The position numbers and the translations under genes were made by a program. Of a DNA stretch of 64,000 nucleotides, positions 11,790 to 21,549 are shown piece after piece. The notes beneath the pieces were generated by a model. The model was not told the origin of the DNA, searched no databases, and saw only the letters and a program-made list of their open reading frames with translations. Positions within the stretch are counted from its first letter, which is position 1, and every line of letters starts with the position of its first letter. The DNA is from Pseudotabrizicola sediminis. Its GTDB lineage: Bacteria > Pseudomonadota > Alphaproteobacteria > Rhodobacterales > Rhodobacteraceae. The stretch is from NCBI RefSeq assembly GCF_004745575.1, contig NZ_RPEM01000001.1:1-64000 (forward strand). Reading direction: 5' to 3'.

Positions 11790-14700
11790 CTATTCCGCCG
11801 CGCTGCGGATCGGGTAGGGGGCAGGTGGCGGCGCGTCCTCCCACAGGATCAGCGGGCCTTGCACCGCGCGGGCGGCGCGGGTCAGCGCCAGATCGCGCGC
11901 CTCAACGCTGCCCTTGCCATGGGCGAGGGCCGACAGCTGCGCCCAGCCCCGATACGCGCCGGCCCAGAACCAGACCCGCAGCGCCAGCAGCGATGGCGTC
12001 AGCACCAGTGTCAGCACGGTGGCGATGCCAAGGCCGAACACCACGGCGGTGGCCAACTGCGTCCACCACAGCGCCGAAGGGCTGTTGAGCGTATAGCCGC
12101 CGCCGAAGAAATCGACCGACAGGCCGAACATCATCGGGGCAAGCCCCGCCATGGTGGTGATGGTGGTCAAGAGCACCGGGCGCAGCCGCTGTTCGGCGGT
12201 GCGGGTGATCGCCTCCAGCTTTGGCATATAGCGGCTGAATTCCTGATAGGTGTCGATCAGGATGATGTTGTTGTTCACCACGATGCCCGCCAGCGCCACG
12301 ATGCCGGTGCCGGTCATGATGATGCTGAAGGTCTGCCCCATCACCATCATGCCGATCAGAACCCCGGTGGTGGACAGGATCACGGCCAAAAGCACCAGCA
12401 CGGAATTGTAGACCGAGTTGAACTGCGCCAGCAGGATGATGAACATCAGCCCCAGCGCACCCGCAAAGGCTTGCATCAGAAACGCCCCGGCCTCGGCCTG
12501 ATCTTCCTGATCGCCTGTCCAGACCCAGGCGACGCCTTCGGGCAGATCGGCGGTCTGCAGCCATGCGGTCAGGGTCTCGATCCGTTCGGTGGCATTGATC
12601 GGCGCGCCATCGGGCCGCGTCAGGCCGGGGGCGACATCGGCGCGGATATCATAGACGCGGGATTCGTTGACCCGGTCAATCCGGCCCAGCTTTGCCACCG
12701 GCTTGCGGGTGATGAAATTGGCCAAGGGCACCAGCCCGTCGGCGGTGCGCACCTTCAGCGAATCGAGGGTGGACAGCACGCGGTCCGCCTCTGGCAGGCG
12801 GACGCGGATCTCGATCTCTTCATCGGACGAGTCCACCCGCATGGTATCGAGCATCACGCCGCGCGTCACCAGTTGCACCATGCCGCCCACGGTGGCGACG
12901 TCGGCGCCAAAACGCCCGGCGCGGGCAACATCGACGGTGATTTCCCAGTCGATGCCGGGCAGGGGGCGGGTGTCCTCGATGCCGATCAGGCCGTCCATCG
13001 TCGCCATCTGCGCGCGAATGGTTTCCACGGCCCTGTCAAGGGCGGCAAAATCATCGCCCGACAGGCGCAGATGCAGCGGCTTACCCGAGGCGGGGCCGGA
13101 CGCCCCCGCCAGCACCTCGATGCGGATGCCGGGAAGAGTGTTCAGCCGCTCGGTCAGGCCCGCGATGATGCGCTCGCCCCCCAAGGCGGGGTCAGCACTG
13201 CGCTTTTCCCAGGGTGCCAGCTCCAGCTGGATCTGGCCCACACTGTCCAAGGGGGATTGTGCGCCGCCAGTATTGGCGTTCAGCCCGCCAGCCCCCGCGA
13301 AGGAAAAGGTCGACTGCACCCCCGGCGTGCCGACGACCAGCGCCTCGGCCTGCTGCAACAGCGCGTCCTTTTCGGTCAGCGACAGGTTGCCACGCGCCTG
13401 CACATAGACGATGGCCTGTTCCGGTTCGGTCGCCACAAAGAACTCCACCCCTTTGCCATGCTGGGCATAAAGGCCGAAGATCAGCGCGACAAAGCCGATC
13501 ACGGCGGCGATGGACACCAGCGGCATGATCGGGTTGCCGGTCAGAAAGCGGATCACCCGGCCAAAGGGGCTGCGGCGATACCCTGCCACCACGGGCGCGC
13601 GGCGCACTGGCTTTGCCGCCTCCAGCGTGATCGAGGCGGCAAAGCCGCCCAGCATCGCAAGTGCTGCCCCGGGCAACAAACCGGCCACGCCGGTGCCGCG
13701 CGGGGCCAGCAGTATTGCAACCCCGGCAAACAGGATCGCAAGCGAGACACCGACCAGCAGAATGCGCAGCCACAACGGACGCGGGCGCAAGAGCGCGGCA
13801 ATCGCTTCCAGCTGCCGCGTCACCCGGCCTGCGACCCCGCCCATCACCGGCACATAAACCAGCGCCACCAGCAAGGACGCTGACAGCACAAAGATGAGCG
13901 TGACTGGCAGCATCCCCATGAATTCCCCCGCCACCCCGGGCCAGAACAGCATGGGCAGGAAGGCACAGAGCGTGGTGGCGGTGGAACTGACGATGGGCCA
14001 GAACATCCGCTTGGCGGCTTCGGTATAGGCGGCCATCGGGCCCGAGCCTTCCTGAATGCGCTTGTCGGCATATTCGACCACCACGATGCCGCCATCGACC
14101 AGCATGCCGACGGCCAGAATCAGGCCGAACATCACGATGTTCGACACCGAAATCCCCAGCACGGCAAAGAAGGCGAAGGTCAAAAGGAAGGTCGTCGGAA
14201 TCGAAAACCCGACCAGCAGCGCCGAGCGGGTGCCAAGGGCAGCCAGCACCACCACCATCACCAGCGCAATCGCGGTCAGCACCGCGCCTTCCAACTGGCG
14301 CACCATGCCTTCGACATTGGTGGACTGATCCAGCGAGGCTGCGACCGAGACGGACCGGCGCAGGTCATCTGGCCAAAGCGCCACCTCTGCCGCCACCACA
14401 TCCTGCACCAGACGCGAGGTATCGATCAGGTTGAAGCCCTTGCGCTTGACCACCTGAATGGCCACGGTCGACTCGCCATTGTATCGCGCGGTGCCGGTGG
14501 GGTCTTCGAAGGTCAGGTTGATCTGCGCAAGATCCCCCAGCGTAATGGTGCGGTCGCCATTGACCTTGACCGGCAGGCCATACACCTGCGCAGGCGTGTT
14601 GAAGCTGGACGGGATCTTGACCGCGAATGCCCCGCTGGCCGTTTCCACCTCACCCGCCGCGATCAGCTGGTTGTTGCGGGTGACGACCGTGATCAGCTCG

Positions 14701-15299
14701 GCGGCGGTGATGTTATATGCTTCCAGCTTCAGCGGATCGATCAGCACCTCCAGCATCTCATCCCGGTGACCGGCGAGTTCGGCCTTGAGCACGGGTTCCA
14801 GCGCGGCGATCTTCGATTGCAGGTCTTTGGCGGCCCGCAGAAGCGTGCGTTCAGGCACGTCGCCGGATAGGGCGATCACCAGAATGGGGAATTCGCTGAA
14901 ATTGATCTCGTTGATCGAATAGGTGTCGGCCCCGGCTGGAAACTTCGCCTCGGCTGTGTTCATCCGGTCGCGCACATCGGCGATGGTCTGCGACTTGTCC
15001 CAGCCGAATTCAAATTCCAGCGCGACACCGCCGTAACCTTCGGCAGCGGTGCCGGAAATGGTTTTCAGCCCGTCAAGGCCTGACAGCTCCTGCTCCATCA
15101 CCTTGACGAGCAGGGTTTCCGAGTCGGCGGCGGAAATGCCGGGGAAGGGGACCGATACGAACAGCGCGGGAATGTCGATATCCGGCTCGCCCTCTTTGGG
15201 CAGGTTGACATAGGCCAGCACCCCGGCGGCGACTGACAGCAGGATAAAGGCCACCACCATGCGGGCGCGGGCGGCGGCCCAGTCGATCAGCCCGGTCAT
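11790..15299 (-). CDS. RND efflux permease (long variant)
   Basis: Inner-membrane proton-driven pump of the hydrophobe/amphiphile RND superfamily. At 1169 residues it exceeds the usual 1030-1050. Two extra hydrophobic segments (about 510-532 and 537-558) lie between the two halves and explain the surplus. The helix-4 relay reads AVGMLVDGGIVVVEY, so one of the two aspartates of AcrB is Gly. The helix-10 lysine position reads VVNNNIILID, with Asn. Such variants occur in other RND subgroups, so the pump is probably functional. The start overlaps the adaptor stop (ATGA), so adaptor and permease are coupled. No outer-membrane TolC gene is adjacent. Confidence 0.93.
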   Translation of the reverse strand: MTGLIDWAAARARMVVAFILLSVAAGVLAYVNLPKEGEPDIDIPALFVSVPFPGISAADSETLLVKVMEQELSGLDGLKTISGTAAEGYGGVALEFEFGWDKSQTIADVRDRMNTAEAKFPAGADTYSINEINFSEFPILVIALSGDVPERTLLRAAKDLQSKIAALEPVLKAELAGHRDEMLEVLIDPLKLEAYNITAAELITVVTRNNQLIAAGEVETASGAFAVKIPSSFNTPAQVYGLPVKVNGDRTITLGDLAQINLTFEDPTGTARYNGESTVAIQVVKRKGFNLIDTSRLVQDVVAAEVALWPDDLRRSVSVAASLDQSTNVEGMVRQLEGAVLTAIALVMVVVLAALGTRSALLVGFSIPTTFLLTFAFFAVLGISVSNIVMFGLILAVGMLVDGGIVVVEYADKRIQEGSGPMAAYTEAAKRMFWPIVSSTATTLCAFLPMLFWPGVAGEFMGMLPVTLIFVLSASLLVALVYVPVMGGVAGRVTRQLEAIAALLRPRPLWLRILLVGVSLAILFAGVAILLAPRGTGVAGLLPGAALAMLGGFAASITLEAAKPVRRAPVVAGYRRSPFGRVIRFLTGNPIMPLVSIAAVIGFVALIFGLYAQHGKGVEFFVATEPEQAIVYVQARGNLSLTEKDALLQQAEALVVGTPGVQSTFSFAGAGGLNANTGGAQSPLDSVGQIQLELAPWEKRSADPALGGERIIAGLTERLNTLPGIRIEVLAGASGPASGKPLHLRLSGDDFAALDRAVETIRAQMATMDGLIGIEDTRPLPGIDWEITVDVARAGRFGADVATVGGMVQLVTRGVMLDTMRVDSSDEEIEIRVRLPEADRVLSTLDSLKVRTADGLVPLANFITRKPVAKLGRIDRVNESRVYDIRADVAPGLTRPDGAPINATERIETLTAWLQTADLPEGVAWVWTGDQEDQAEAGAFLMQAFAGALGLMFIILLAQFNSVYNSVLVLLAVILSTTGVLIGMMVMGQTFSIIMTGTGIVALAGIVVNNNIILIDTYQEFSRYMPKLEAITRTAEQRLRPVLLTTITTMAGLAPMMFGLSVDFFGGGYTLNSPSALWWTQLATAVVFGLGIATVLTLVLTPSLLALRVWFWAGAYRGWAQLSALAHGKGSVEARDLALTRAARAVQGPLILWEDAPPPAPYPIRSAAE

Positions 15300-16432
15300 G
15301 GTGCGGCCTGTTGCAGGGTGACAGTGATGGCTGTGCCGTCGGTCACATAATCTTGCCCCACCGTGATCACCGTGGCCTGATCGGGCAGGCCGGTGACCAG
15401 CATGCCATCCACGGTATCGCGCAGCACGGTGACGGGGGCAAAGCTGGCGCGGTCGTCAACCGCCAGCTGCACCCCCAGCACGCCCGCATTGTCCAGCGTC
15501 AGGCTGGAGGCGGGCAGCAGATGCGCCATGACGCCATCGGCAGCGATCAGCATTTCCGCGGTCTGGCCATCGCGGATGGACAGGTCGGTGTTGGGCACCG
15601 TCACCTCGACCCGGAAGGTGCGGGTGGCCGGATCAGCAACGCGCGACAGAAAGGTGACGCGGCCCTGCACCTCGCGCCCCGAAATCAGCCGCGCGCCCGC
15701 AATGGCCCCGACAGAAATCCGGTCCACCTCGGTTTCGGGGACGAACCCGACCAGCTTGATCGGGTCCAGCTGGATCACGGTGCCGCAAGCCCCGCCGGGT
15801 TGCAGCAGGCTGCCCAGCTCGGCGGTGTCGGTTTCCAGCAGCCCCTCGAACGGGGCGGTGACGGTCAGGCGGGAAATGTCGATGCGGATGGCATCGAGCG
15901 CCGACTGCGCGCCCTGCACCCCGGCGCGGGCCGATTCCAAAGCAGCTTCGGCTCCGATGCGTCGGGTTTCCGTGGCAAAGCCGCCCTCATTCAACCGGTT
16001 GGCAGCTTCGGCGTTCACCTCGGCCTCGCGCAGGCGGGCCTGCGCCTCGGTCACCCGGGCTTCGGCCTCGGCGGCTTGTTGCAGTCTTGTGCCGGGGTCC
16101 AGCGCGCACAGGGTCTGGCCGGTGGTGACAAAGGCGCCGCGCCGCAGCGGGTCTGACCGCACCAGCCCGCCGGTTTCGGCCCGCACCTCGACCTGACGCG
16201 CGGCTTCGGTCCGGCCCCGGGCGACCACGGCGTTCTGCACCATCGTCGCGGCAGAAACCGTGGCGACCACGGACATTGCGGCATCGGTCGGGGTGGGCGC
16301 CGATGTGTCGGCATCTGCGGGGCCGGGTTCGGCGGCGGTGGTGGCCATCAGACGGTCCCGCTCGAAGACGGCCACATAAAGCGTGGCCGCCACGGCCAGA
16401 GCGGTCAAGGGGGGCAGGATACGCATGATCAC
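15296..16432 (-). CDS. RND periplasmic adaptor (membrane fusion protein)
   Basis: 378 residues: an N-terminal anchor or signal (about 4-22), a low-complexity linker, a lipoyl half-motif (VEVRAETGGLVRSDPLRRGAF), a coiled-coil hairpin (about 120-185, rich in Glu, Ala and Arg), a second lipoyl half (TVTAPFEGLLETD), then beta-barrel and membrane-proximal domains. It bridges the inner-membrane permease to an outer-membrane channel. No lipobox is seen. First gene of a two-gene operon with the permease. MIMRIL or MRIL (16426) are equally possible starts. The divergent YfgM-like gene begins 225 bp away, leaving room for promoters of both. Confidence 0.9.
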   Translation of the reverse strand: MIMRILPPLTALAVAATLYVAVFERDRLMATTAAEPGPADADTSAPTPTDAAMSVVATVSAATMVQNAVVARGRTEAARQVEVRAETGGLVRSDPLRRGAFVTTGQTLCALDPGTRLQQAAEAEARVTEAQARLREAEVNAEAANRLNEGGFATETRRIGAEAALESARAGVQGAQSALDAIRIDISRLTVTAPFEGLLETDTAELGSLLQPGGACGTVIQLDPIKLVGFVPETEVDRISVGAIAGARLISGREVQGRVTFLSRVADPATRTFRVEVTVPNTDLSIRDGQTAEMLIAADGVMAHLLPASSLTLDNAGVLGVQLAVDDRASFAPVTVLRDTVDGMLVTGLPDQATVITVGQDYVTDGTAITVTLQQAAP

Positions 16433-16656
16433 CTTTGCAAGCCGCTTTCGCAGGCGTTAATCTAGGCATTGCAGGCCCCTCGGGCAAGCCGCATCCATGC
16501 CGCAGCGGATGCCGCATGCCGGGACGTCTCTGGGGCAGGGCTTGGCAAGCCCTTGTGCTTGCGTGTAAGACAGAGCGCAGAGATGTGGTCTGATGCGCTT
16601 CAGGGCGGGTCAGGTGCTACACAGGTAACGAAGCGCCTTTTGAAAGCCGAAGTGAC

Positions 16657-17316
16657 GTGAGCAATCCAGAAAGTTTCATTCAGGAAGTGACGGAAGAGGT
16701 GCGCCGTGACCGGCTGTATTCCTATTTCCGCAGATATGGCTGGATTCCCGCGCTGATCGTGCTGGCCATTGTCGGTGGCACGGCTTGGACCGAATGGTCA
16801 AAGGCGCAAGCCACGGCCGAGGCGCAGGCCTTTGGCGATTCCGTGCTGGATGCGCTGGATATGGGCGGCGCCGAGGCGCGGCAAGAGGCGCTGTCGTCGG
16901 TTCCGGCGGATGGCGCGCAAAAGGCCGTGCTGGCGCTGTTGCTGGCATCAGACCCGACGCAGGACCGCGTGGCGAGCCTTGCCGCGCTGGAAGCCCTTGC
17001 CGCAGATTCCGCGCAGCCGCAAAGCTACCGCGATCTGGCCGTGTTACGCCGGGTGATCCTGGCCGGGGCCGATCTGCCGCTGGCAGAGCGCCGGGCGTTG
17101 CTGGAACCGGTGGCGGCGGCAGGGCGTGCCTTTCGGCCGCTGGCGCTGGAACAGTTGGCTTACCTTCTGGTCGAAGAAGGCAACACAGACGCCGCGATCA
17201 GCGCGCTGCGGGCGCTGACGCAGGACCAGCAGGCCCCGGCGGGCTTGCGTGGCCGGGCAGGACAGATGATTGTGGCGCTGGGGGGCGAAACCGCCCCTGC
17301 GGCTGACGCCGGATAA
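16657..17316 (+). CDS. YfgM-like TPR membrane protein
   Basis: 219 residues with a short cytoplasmic N-terminus, one membrane helix (about 29-45, WIPALIVLAIVGGTAWTEW) and a periplasmic helical region of TPR-like repeats rich in Ala and Leu. This is the architecture of YfgM, an ancillary subunit near the SecYEG translocon and periplasmic chaperones. The order YfgM-like, BamB, Der is conserved from enterobacteria to alphaproteobacteria, which strongly supports the call. GTG start at 16657, chosen because MSNPESFIQEV aligns with the family N-terminus. The stop TAA overlaps a possible bamB ATG. Confidence 0.85.
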   Translation: MSNPESFIQEVTEEVRRDRLYSYFRRYGWIPALIVLAIVGGTAWTEWSKAQATAEAQAFGDSVLDALDMGGAEARQEALSSVPADGAQKAVLALLLASDPTQDRVASLAALEALAADSAQPQSYRDLAVLRRVILAGADLPLAERRALLEPVAAAGRAFRPLALEQLAYLLVEEGNTDAAISALRALTQDQQAPAGLRGRAGQMIVALGGETAPAADAG

Positions 17317-17354
17317 TGGTGCGCAGCGGGAATGGGGCCGGAGGAGTGAAGCGA

Positions 17355-18707
17355 GTGGTAAAACAGAAATGCTGGCTGGGTCTTTCGGCACTGACCGCCG
17401 CCCTGCTGCTGTCTGCGTGCGAACGCGAACTGGTTCTGTCGGGCGAACGCTTTCCGGTGCGCGCCGATCTGGCGGCGTCAATTCCTGTGGAGGGCCAACC
17501 GGCCCCTGTGGCCCCGTCAGCCCTGCCCGCAAACCAGAGCGTGCCAATTGCCCTGCCCGCCGCTGTGGCCAATGCCGAGTGGAGCCATCGGGGCGGATCT
17601 GCCCGCCATGCCTCGCCCCACGGGCGGTTGTCGGCCACGACCGCACGGGTGTGGAGCGCCAATATCGGCGCGGGCTCCAGCCGGATGAACCGGATTTCGA
17701 CTTCGCCCGTCGTGGCCGATGGCCGGATCGTGACGATGGACAGCAACGCGCGGGTTGTGGCCACCGGCACCAACGGGGCCACCCTGTGGCAGGCCGACCT
17801 GTCCGCGCCGTTTGACCGGGGCGGCAATGTCTCGGGCGGCGGTGTGGCGCTTGGCGGTGGCATGGTCTTTGTGGCGACCGGCTATGGCGAACTGGTGGCC
17901 TTGCAGGCGAGCACCGGGGCTGTGGTCTGGCGCCAGCGTCTGGCAAGCCCTGTTTCGGGCGCGCCGGCCTATGACGGCGGCACGGTTTACGTCGCCACCC
18001 GCGATGGCGCGGGCTGGGCGGTGGATGCCCGCAACGGCAAGGTGCAGTGGACCGTTCCGGGCCTGCCCAACACGCTGGCGGTCTCTGGCTCTGCCGCCCC
18101 GGCGGTGACCGACCGCACCGTGATTTTCCCATTCCCAAGTGGCGAGCTGGTCTCGGCCCTGCGCCTGAACGGCGTGCGGGTCTGGGGCGCGCCGGTGACC
18201 GGGCAGCGCCCCGGGCGCGGCTATCAGGGGCTGACCGATCTGACCGGCGATCCGGTGATCGTGGGCAGCACGATCTATGCCGGCACCGCCGCTGGCCGCA
18301 CGGCCGCGATCAACGCAGGCAGCGGTGAGCGGATCTGGACCGCCGTTGAGGGTGCGATGAACCCGCCGCTGGTGGTGGGCGGATCGGTCTTTGTGGTGAA
18401 TGACGAGGCGCGGCTGGTGCGTCTGGATGCCGCCACTGGCGACGTGATCTGGCTGGCCGACATGCCCTATTTCGAGAATGAAAAGCCCCGCCGTCACAAG
18501 GCGATCACCGCGCATTACGGCCCCGTTCTGGCCGGGGGCCGGGTGGTCGTGGTGTCGGGTGATGGTCTTCTGCGGCAGTTCAGCGCGACCGATGGCACGC
18601 TGGTCGGCACGGCGCAGATTCCCGGCGGGGCGGCGGCGGCCCCGGCGCTTGCGGGTGGTGCGCTGTATGTCGTCAGCACCAACGGGCAACTTCACGCTTT
18701 CCGTTGA
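17355..18707 (+). CDS. bamB: Outer-membrane assembly lipoprotein BamB
   Basis: Beta-propeller lipoprotein of the BAM complex, which folds beta-barrel proteins into the outer membrane. PQQ-like repeats run through residues about 80-445 (recurrent GxVxWxxxL and VYVAT/SxNG segments). The signal peptide ends in a lipobox LLLSAC with C22 as lipidation site when read from the GTG at 17355. That start has GGAGG at 17340-17344 with normal spacing and gives a short basic N-region. The ATG at 17316, overlapping the previous stop, would add 13 residues and lacks a ribosome site, though coupling is possible. Operon with the YfgM-like gene and probably der, 53 bp on. Confidence 0.9.
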   Translation: MVKQKCWLGLSALTAALLLSACERELVLSGERFPVRADLAASIPVEGQPAPVAPSALPANQSVPIALPAAVANAEWSHRGGSARHASPHGRLSATTARVWSANIGAGSSRMNRISTSPVVADGRIVTMDSNARVVATGTNGATLWQADLSAPFDRGGNVSGGGVALGGGMVFVATGYGELVALQASTGAVVWRQRLASPVSGAPAYDGGTVYVATRDGAGWAVDARNGKVQWTVPGLPNTLAVSGSAAPAVTDRTVIFPFPSGELVSALRLNGVRVWGAPVTGQRPGRGYQGLTDLTGDPVIVGSTIYAGTAAGRTAAINAGSGERIWTAVEGAMNPPLVVGGSVFVVNDEARLVRLDAATGDVIWLADMPYFENEKPRRHKAITAHYGPVLAGGRVVVVSGDGLLRQFSATDGTLVGTAQIPGGAAAAPALAGGALYVVSTNGQLHAFR

Positions 18708-18760
18708 GGTCAAAGCCCTGTATGGGGAACGGCTTGAATGAACCCGGACCTGTATAAGAC

Positions 18761-20221
18761 ATGAGCTTTACCCTCGCCATCGTGGGCCGCCCGAATGTGG
18801 GCAAGTCTACCCTTTTCAACCGCCTTGTCGGGCGCAAGCTGGCTTTGGTCGATGACCAGCCGGGGGTGACCCGTGATTTGCGCGAGGGCGACGCCAAGCT
18901 GTTCGACCTGCGCTTTACCGTGATCGACACCGCCGGGCTGGAAGAAGTCACCGACGACTCGCTGCAAGGCCGGATGCGGCGGCTGACCGAACGCGCGGTC
19001 GATATGGCCGATGTCTGTCTGTTCCTGATTGATGGCCGGGTCGGCGTGAACCCGACGGATGAGGTGTTTGCCGAGATCCTGCGCAAGAAAGCCGCGCGAG
19101 TGATCCTTGGCGTGAACAAGGCCGAAGGCCGCGCCGGGGAAGACGGCGCGCTGGAGGCCTGGAGCTTGGGTCTGGGCGAGCCGCTGCGGATTTCGGCCGA
19201 GCATGGTGAGGGGATGGACGATTTGTACCGTCTTCTCAAGCCGTTGGAAGGCGAATTTGCCGAGCGCGAGGCCGAGAACACGCCGCTGGTCGACGTGGAC
19301 ATCTCCGAAGAAGACGCCGAGCTGGAGGCGGATGAACTTGCCCACCGGCCCACGGTGAAAAAGCCGCTGCAGATCGCGGTGATCGGGCGGCCCAATGCCG
19401 GAAAATCCACGCTGATCAACAAGATCATCGGCGAAGACCGGCTTCTGACCGGGCCGGAAGCCGGGATCACCCGCGATGCGATTTCGGTCAAGTCCGACTG
19501 GTTGGGCACGCCGATCCGGATTTTCGATACGGCGGGGATGCGCAAACGCGCCAAGGTCGTTGAAAAGCTTGAGAAACTCTCGGTTGCCGATGGCTTGCGC
19601 GCTGTGCGCTTTGCCGAAGTGGTCGTGGTTCTGCTCGATGTCGATATTCCCTTTGAATCCCAAGACTTGCGGATCGCAGATTATGCGGAGTCTGAAGGTC
19701 GTGCCGTGGTGATCGCGGTCAACAAATGGGATCTGGAGGATGAAAAGCAGGACAAGCTGGCCGAGCTGAAAGAAATGTTCGATCGCCTGCTGCCACAGCT
19801 GCGCGGGGCACCCCTGGTCACCGTATCGGCGAAAACCGGGCGCGGGCTTGACCGGCTGCACGACGCCATCCGCCGCGCGCATGACACCTGGAACAAGCGC
19901 ATCACCACCAACCGGCTGAACACCTGGCTGGGTGCCATGACCGAGGCACACCCGCCACCGGCCCCGGGCGGCCACCGGATCAAGCTGCGTTATATGACGC
20001 AGGTCAAGACCCGCCCGCCGGGGTTTGTCATCAAATGCTCGCGCCCCGAAGAACTGGCCGAAAGCTACAAACGCTATCTGGTCAATGGGTTGCGCGAACA
20101 CTTTGACATGCCCGGCACGCCGATCCGGTTGTTCTTCCGCTCTCAGGCGAATGACAACCCGTTCAAGGAACGCAAATTCCACACCCCCAGCCGTCTGCGC
20201 AAGCACATGGACAAGAAGTAA
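18761..20221 (+). CDS. der: Ribosome-assembly GTPase Der (EngA)
   Basis: Two tandem G domains followed by a KH-like domain, the arrangement unique to Der, which matures the 50S subunit. Domain 1 shows GRPNVGKST (8-16), DTAGLE and NKAE; domain 2 shows GRPNAGKST (about 208-216), DTAGMRKR and NKWD. An acidic linker (about 180-195, [13 protein letters not shown]) separates them. The C-terminal KH region ends in a basic RLRKHMDKK tail. At 486 residues it is of ordinary length. Third gene of the YfgM-like/bamB/der cluster. Confidence 0.97.
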   Translation: MSFTLAIVGRPNVGKSTLFNRLVGRKLALVDDQPGVTRDLREGDAKLFDLRFTVIDTAGLEEVTDDSLQGRMRRLTERAVDMADVCLFLIDGRVGVNPTDEVFAEILRKKAARVILGVNKAEGRAGEDGALEAWSLGLGEPLRISAEHGEGMDDLYRLLKPLEGEFAEREAENTPLVDVDISEEDAELEADELAHRPTVKKPLQIAVIGRPNAGKSTLINKIIGEDRLLTGPEAGITRDAISVKSDWLGTPIRIFDTAGMRKRAKVVEKLEKLSVADGLRAVRFAEVVVVLLDVDIPFESQDLRIADYAESEGRAVVIAVNKWDLEDEKQDKLAELKEMFDRLLPQLRGAPLVTVSAKTGRGLDRLHDAIRRAHDTWNKRITTNRLNTWLGAMTEAHPPPAPGGHRIKLRYMTQVKTRPPGFVIKCSRPEELAESYKRYLVNGLREHFDMPGTPIRLFFRSQANDNPFKERKFHTPSRLRKHMDKK

Positions 20222-20299
20222 GCCCTGCTTCACGGGGTTTTCATCATCCGCGCCCCATGATAGGGACGCGCCGCAGAACACGGGCGCAAGGCAAGGGCC

Positions 20300-20314
20300 T
20301 TGACCCACATCAGG
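20300..20314 (+). repeat. Leader motif shared by ndk and ccmE
   Basis: TTGACCCACATCAGG lies in the ndk leader just before the ribosome site. A near-identical TTGACCCCACATCAGG occurs at 32440-32455 before ccmE. Neither can be a -35 element for its gene because transcription would start inside the coding region. Role unknown. Confidence 0.35.
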
Positions 20315-20324
20315 AGACGCCGAA

Positions 20325-20747
20325 ATGGCCATCGAACGCACGCTTTCCATCATCAAACCCGACGCCACCCGCCGCAATCTGACCGGCAAGATCGTTGCCA
20401 AATTCGAAGAGGCCGGTCTGCGGGTTGTCGCCTCCAAGCGCATCCACCTGTCGGCAGCGCAAGCCGGTGAATTCTACGCCGAGCACAAAGAGCGCGGCTT
20501 TTATGGTGAGCTGTGCGAGTTCATGGCGTCCGAGCCGGTTGTGGTTCAGGTTCTGGAAGGCGAAGGCGCCATTGCCAAGAACCGCGAAGTGATGGGTGCG
20601 ACCGATCCGGCGCAGGCCGATGACGGCACTATCCGCAAGGATTTCGCGCTGTCCAAAGGCGAAAACTCGGTCCACGGTTCCGACAGCGCCGAGTCAGCCG
20701 CGCGCGAGATCGCGTTCTACTTCTCGGGTCTCGAACTGGTCGGCTGA
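20325..20747 (+). CDS. ndk: Nucleoside diphosphate kinase
   Basis: 140-residue Ndk, which transfers the gamma phosphate between nucleoside triphosphates and diphosphates through a phosphohistidine. The active-site signature NSVHGSDS contains the catalytic His (about residue 117), and the N-terminal [11 protein letters not shown] and [16 protein letters not shown] motifs are intact. AGGAGA precedes the ATG. The 3' end overlaps the convergent TfoX-type gene by 31 bp on the opposite strand, so the two transcripts share an antisense segment. Confidence 0.97.
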   Translation: MAIERTLSIIKPDATRRNLTGKIVAKFEEAGLRVVASKRIHLSAAQAGEFYAEHKERGFYGELCEFMASEPVVVQVLEGEGAIAKNREVMGATDPAQADDGTIRKDFALSKGENSVHGSDSAESAAREIAFYFSGLELVG

Positions 20748-21082
20748 GTCTTTTCGACGACGCCAAAAAACGACAGGGCCGCCTCCAGATCGGAGCGGCC
20801 CTTTTCCTTTGTGCCCAGGGTGCTGGCCTTGATCGCGTCAAAGCGTTTGCGCAGCGCGACTTTCTCTGCGCCCTTGCAATCATTCCACGGGCGACCCTGC
20901 AACCCCATCACCAGCACGTAATAGCCGATGAAATGCGCAGCACTGCCCGACAGCAGCAGTCGGCGACAGGCCGCGTCTGCGCCAAGCGCTCGCAATTCGG
21001 TGGCGGTGTGGATGCCCGCCTTCGCAAAGGCCAGCTCTGATGCCGGGCCAAGGTTGGGGATCGAGGACACCGGATCAGACAT
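20717..21082 (-). CDS. TfoX C-terminal domain protein
   Basis: 121 residues resembling the C-terminal helix-hairpin-helix-like domain of TfoX/Sxy competence regulators ([35 protein letters not shown], split here: the NLGPASE and LRALGA segments are diagnostic). The TfoX N-terminal domain is absent, as is common for stand-alone alphaproteobacterial versions. No competence role should be assumed. The start is MSDPV at 21082; MM at 21085 is equally possible. Its stop codon lies inside the ndk coding region on the opposite strand. The Gln-rich microprotein is just upstream on the same strand. Confidence 0.75.
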   Translation of the reverse strand: MSDPVSSIPNLGPASELAFAKAGIHTATELRALGADAACRRLLLSGSAAHFIGYYVLVMGLQGRPWNDCKGAEKVALRKRFDAIKASTLGTKEKGRSDLEAALSFFGVVEKTQPTSSRPEK

Positions 21083-21121
21083 CATGCACCCTGTCAGAGT
21101 CAGAATGGGCAGAATCAGAAC

Positions 21122-21145
21122 GGGGCCAGCGTGACCGCTGACCCC
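21122..21145 (-). terminator. Hairpin between microprotein and tfoX-type gene
   Basis: GGGGCCAGCG paired with CGCTGACCCC (one G-T wobble) around TGAC. It lies between the stop of the Gln-rich microprotein and the start of the TfoX-type gene on the minus strand. There is no convincing T-run, so it may be a weak terminator or processing site. Confidence 0.35.
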
Positions 21146-21173
21146 GTCTGGTTCAAGGTTGTTCTTTATATGT

Positions 21174-21290
21174 TCAGATCGACGCCCAATCCTTGAAGAC
21201 CGGTGCGCCACCCTGCTGCTGGGGCGCGGGTGTGCCGCCCTGCTGCTGCTGGCCACCCTGTTGGGGCGTAGAATTCTGCTGGGGGGTCAT
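21174..21290 (-). CDS. Gln/Gly/Pro-rich microprotein
   Basis: 38 codons on the minus strand from ATG at 21290 (or 42 from ATG at 21302). The sequence is a low-complexity run of Gln, Gly, Pro and Thr (MTPQQNSTPQQGGQQQQGG, then APQQQGG), closing with an ordered-looking tail APVFKDWASI. A GGAG lies seven bases before the 21290 start. The composition changes sharply at PVFKDWASI, which suggests a short recognition motif on a disordered leader. I do not recognise the family. Whether it is translated is unproven; the clean ribosome site and non-random composition are the support. Confidence 0.45.
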   Translation of the reverse strand: MTPQQNSTPQQGGQQQQGGTPAPQQQGGAPVFKDWASI

Positions 21291-21549
21291 TTTGTGCTCC
21301 ATCTGACCGTTTTGCCTGCCGTTCTTTCAGCTTTGTCACGACGCGTGGCCGCAACAAGTCAAAATCATGACAGTGCGGCGACGCTTTAGTCCGGCTGTGG
21401 ACAAGCTGCAACAGGCGAAGTGATCACACTGTCGTATTGCGGTGCGGCGGGCGATTGCGCGCCGATGGTCCGGAGCACCTGGCTTGCAGGGGGCACAAAT
21501 TGCTGTAGCACTTGATGAACCACGCCTGAACTGACCCGAAGGACCACAG

